Positions 5,736 to 7,533 of a stretch of 7,533 nt of DNA are shown piece after piece; position 1 is the stretch's first letter, and each line of letters begins with the position of its first letter. Position numbers and translations under genes: made by a program. Location of the stretch: contig JANXZD010000339.1 of NCBI GenBank assembly GCA_025355705.1, forward strand, positions 1 through 7,533, in the 5' to 3' direction. The notes below the pieces were generated by a model. The model was not told where the DNA came from, did not search any database, and saw nothing but the letters and a program-made list of their open reading frames with translations. This DNA is from Bacteroidota bacterium. GTDB lineage: Bacteria; Bacteroidota; Ignavibacteria; UBA10030; UBA8401.

Positions 5736-7533
5736 TTATGGCAATTGTATCTCAACAAGTGGATTCGTCGAAAGATTCTGTGTTTTATCCGCCTGAGCCG
5801 TTCCAAGTTTTGCTCTGAATTGTAAATTCACCGGAAGTAATTCTTTTATTGTTTGACCACTTACTGTTGTTCCAAATGTTCTCCAAGCCCCCGAATAGTA
5901 AGTGACTATCGCGTTATTCACCGGATTGTTTTGAAGGTTCCTTACTTGAACTGTTCCGGCTACAGTTAAGAATGGTACCGTATTATCGATTCCAACATTC
6001 TGTGTTTTATCAATAGAAACATATTCATGCGTCATTCTAAATTGATACGAATTTGGAAGAAGCTCTTTTGTTGTAACTCCATTGGATGTTGTTCCAAATG
6101 TCCTCCAGGCTCCCGAGTAATACTGCACAGTTCCTTGGTCAATTAGATTTCCTTGACTGTTCTTTAATTCAATCTGAGTGTTGATCGTTTGGAAATCAAT
6201 GGTAGGGTTGCTTTTTATATTCTGAGCTTTGTCGCTGCTTCCGTATGCATACGACATTCTAAACGTGTAATTGGTTGGAAGAAGTTCTTTGGTTGCACTA
6301 CCATTCGATGTTGTCCCGAATGTTCTCCACGCTCCGGAGTAGTATTGCACTGTTCCGGTATCTAATAATGCATCACTGCTGTTCCGCAACTGCACATGGG
6401 CATTGACAGTTTGAAAGAGAACCGTATCGCTTGTAACCGGTACATTATTTTTTTGCTGTGAACCATACGCGTACGTCATTCTTAGACTGAGTGTTGTTTT
6501 GGTTGTGTTGATGCTGAATGTTCCGTCGTTATTATTGACCGCATCTTTCCACGAAGCGTCGTAGTATTGCAGCGTGCCGCCCGGAAGTTTTGTGCCTGAG
6601 CTGTTCTTTAATGCGATATTAAGATATGGCGTTGTTTGCGCAGGAAGTTTAGAAATTAAATACTCGGTGTTAAACCGCAAGAGTGCGTATGCTTCGCTTG
6701 TTAAGGTGGATGAACTGTCAACATTAACATCGGCAAGAACTTGCTGCAAAGTTGCTTTTGCACCACTGGTATTATTTGCCTGCAATTGAGTTTTTGCCGT
6801 ACTAAAATAGTTGAGATACTTGTTTGCTATTGGTTGCGTTGTTATCCAGCCGAGTGTGAGGGATTGGGTGGTGTAACTTGTGAGAGTGTCGAGAAAGTTT
6901 AAAACGATAAATGGATTGGATGGATCGACTGGTCCAATAGTTTTTGCTAAGAAACCATCTCCATCCTTACCAAAAGCATTATAGCCATATGCTTCGTAAG
7001 AAAGAATTGTGCAAATTGCTTTTGTTTTTAAAATAAAACCATTTAATCTTTTCCCGACGCGAATAAAAGACGTTTCGTGTCCATAGTTTGTTCCCCAGTG
7101 AATAAACTCTCCTCTATTTCTAAATCCGCCACTTGACCAAAAAGGAGGATCGTAGACATACACTCCTGCAGAAATAGGTTTATAATTTAAGAAGATTTCA
7201 CTCACTTGTTGTTTGCTGATAGGTTTATTATAAATTTCATAATTAAATTGTAAAGTATCTGCTTGCTGAACAACACGACATGAAACATCTGTGTTAATAT
7301 TATTTCTTGGAATAACTTCAGGTTTAGTGTTTGGTGTGTTTGCCCAATGTCCATATTCTTGCCCGTTCCAACTATATCCTTCTGTTCCATCTTCCATATT
7401 GAAATTGTCAATTTCCCAAATACCATCTCCTTCAACATCTATCAATCCAAATGAGTCTTGACCACCCTTTATAATTGAAGCCCCATTTGTATCTACCGCA
7501 TTGATACGTCTTCCGATTTGTCCATCCCAACTA
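5736..7533 (-). CDS. Large repeat protein, probably secreted, 5' end beyond window
   Basis: The reading frame is open from the right window edge (first whole codon Ser at 7532-7530) to TAA at 5738-5736, giving 598 visible residues; the TTG at 7445 is internal. I do not recognise a named family for the whole. In order: an acidic glycine-rich stretch with DVEGDGIWEIDNFN (32-45), like calcium-binding DxDxDG loops of FG-GAP or dockerin type; an aromatic beta-rich region (about 50-195) including YDPPFWSSGGFRNRGEFIHW; an alpha-helical segment (about 205-297) with LGWITT and TSEAYALLRFNTEYLI, like helical linkers of bacterial extracellular enzymes; then four 74-residue beta-rich repeats (304-598). 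The protein stops inside the repeat pattern at VEIQLP, without a sorting domain or membrane anchor. The signal peptide and any catalytic domain would be outside the window. Secretion is inferred from this architecture. The next gene downstream encodes a sorting-domain protein on the same strand. Confidence 0.8.
   Translation of the reverse strand, partial: SWDGQIGRRINAVDTNGASIIKGGQDSFGLIDVEGDGIWEIDNFNMEDGTEGYSWNGQEYGHWANTPNTKPEVIPRNNINTDVSCRVVQQADTLQFNYEIYNKPISKQQVSEIFLNYKPISAGVYVYDPPFWSSGGFRNRGEFIHWGTNYGHETSFIRVGKRLNGFILKTKAICTILSYEAYGYNAFGKDGDGFLAKTIGPVDPSNPFIVLNFLDTLTSYTTQSLTLGWITTQPIANKYLNYFSTAKTQLQANNTSGAKATLQQVLADVNVDSSSTLTSEAYALLRFNTEYLISKLPAQTTPYLNIALKNSSGTKLPGGTLQYYDASWKDAVNNNDGTFSINTTKTTLSLRMTYAYGSQQKNNVPVTSDTVLFQTVNAHVQLRNSSDALLDTGTVQYYSGAWRTFGTTSNGSATKELLPTNYTFRMSYAYGSSDKAQNIKSNPTIDFQTINTQIELKNSQGNLIDQGTVQYYSGAWRTFGTTSNGVTTKELLPNSYQFRMTHEYVSIDKTQNVGIDNTVPFLTVAGTVQVRNLQNNPVNNAIVTYYSGAWRTFGTTVSGQTIKELLPVNLQFRAKLGTAQADKTQNLSTNPLVEIQLP
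5739..6623 (-). repeat. Four tandem 222-base (74-codon) coding repeats
   Basis: Units R1 (6402-6623), R2 (6180-6401), R3 (5958-6179) and R4 (5739-5957, one codon short) lie in register; the base matching the start of the GAWRTFG codons recurs at 5881, 6103, 6325 and 6547, exactly 222 apart. The unit consensus has an opening VQLRNS strand, then GTVQYYSGAWRTFGTT, TKELLP, a FRMTYAYGS strand and a closing DKTQN...FQT strand. R2, R3 and R4 share YYSGAWRTFGTT exactly; R1 is diverged there (YYDASWKDAV). Even the identical peptides use different synonymous codons, so the duplications are old and selection acts on the protein. Each unit probably forms one Ig-like or Cna-B-like beta domain. Confidence 0.92.

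Noticed and set aside
5612..5738. Repeat protein and sorting-domain protein as one gene split by a frameshift
   Set aside because: No frame joins them across the 124-base gap, and the downstream gene has its own signal peptide and ribosome binding site; an ancient split remains possible but is not a simple frameshift.
5739..6623. CRISPR-like or non-coding tandem repeat
   Set aside because: The 222-base units are in one continuous reading frame, conserved at protein level with synonymous DNA changes, so they are coding domain repeats.

Overview
The window looks like a chromosomal segment of a Gram-negative bacterium of the Bacteroidota/Chlorobiota (FCB) group, most likely Ignavibacteria-like. 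This is an inference from three things seen in the sequence: a secreted protein ending in a YPNPFNPSTTIEY-type type IX secretion (T9SS) sorting domain, a bacillithiol-synthesis glycosyltransferase (BshA) beside a Gram-negative outer-membrane porin-like protein, and an AT-leaning composition with AAGGA-type ribosome binding sites. No rRNA, tRNA, CRISPR array or intact insertion sequence was seen. No gap between genes is longer than about 150 bases.

Layout. (1) Bases 1-1097, plus strand: acetate kinase, lacking about 39 N-terminal residues that lie left of the window, followed by a clear intrinsic terminator. (2) Bases 1158-3594, minus strand: a tightly overlapped three-gene operon, read from right to left as porin-like outer-membrane protein, YigZ/IMPACT-family protein, TSUP (TauE/SafE) membrane transporter. 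The junctions are TAATG and ATGA. (3) Bases 3595-3742: a divergent intergenic region holding the start signals of the operon and of bshA. (4) Bases 3743-4876, plus strand: bshA, complete at 377 residues, followed by an intrinsic terminator. (5) Bases 4985-5611, minus strand: a small exported protein made of a signal peptide, one beta-rich domain and a T9SS sorting domain. (6) Bases 5662-5727: a 66-base imperfect palindrome of the dispersed GTCATTCCCG...CGGGCATGAC type. (7) Bases 5736-7533, minus strand: the C-terminal 598 residues of a larger protein, probably secreted, which runs off the right edge. It ends in four tandem 74-residue repeats and has no sorting domain.

How the genes relate. 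Acetate kinase is central energy metabolism (acetyl phosphate to acetate plus ATP). BshA commits GlcNAc and malate to bacillithiol, the low-molecular-weight thiol. The divergent operon combines an outer-membrane pore and an inner-membrane TSUP carrier, a family often used for sulfur oxyanions or organosulfur compounds, so a two-membrane export or uptake route is conceivable but unproven. The right-hand third is an envelope/secretion region. The part most worth a second look is the pairing there of a repeat protein without a sorting domain and a tiny protein that is little more than a sorting domain, separated by a palindromic repeat.
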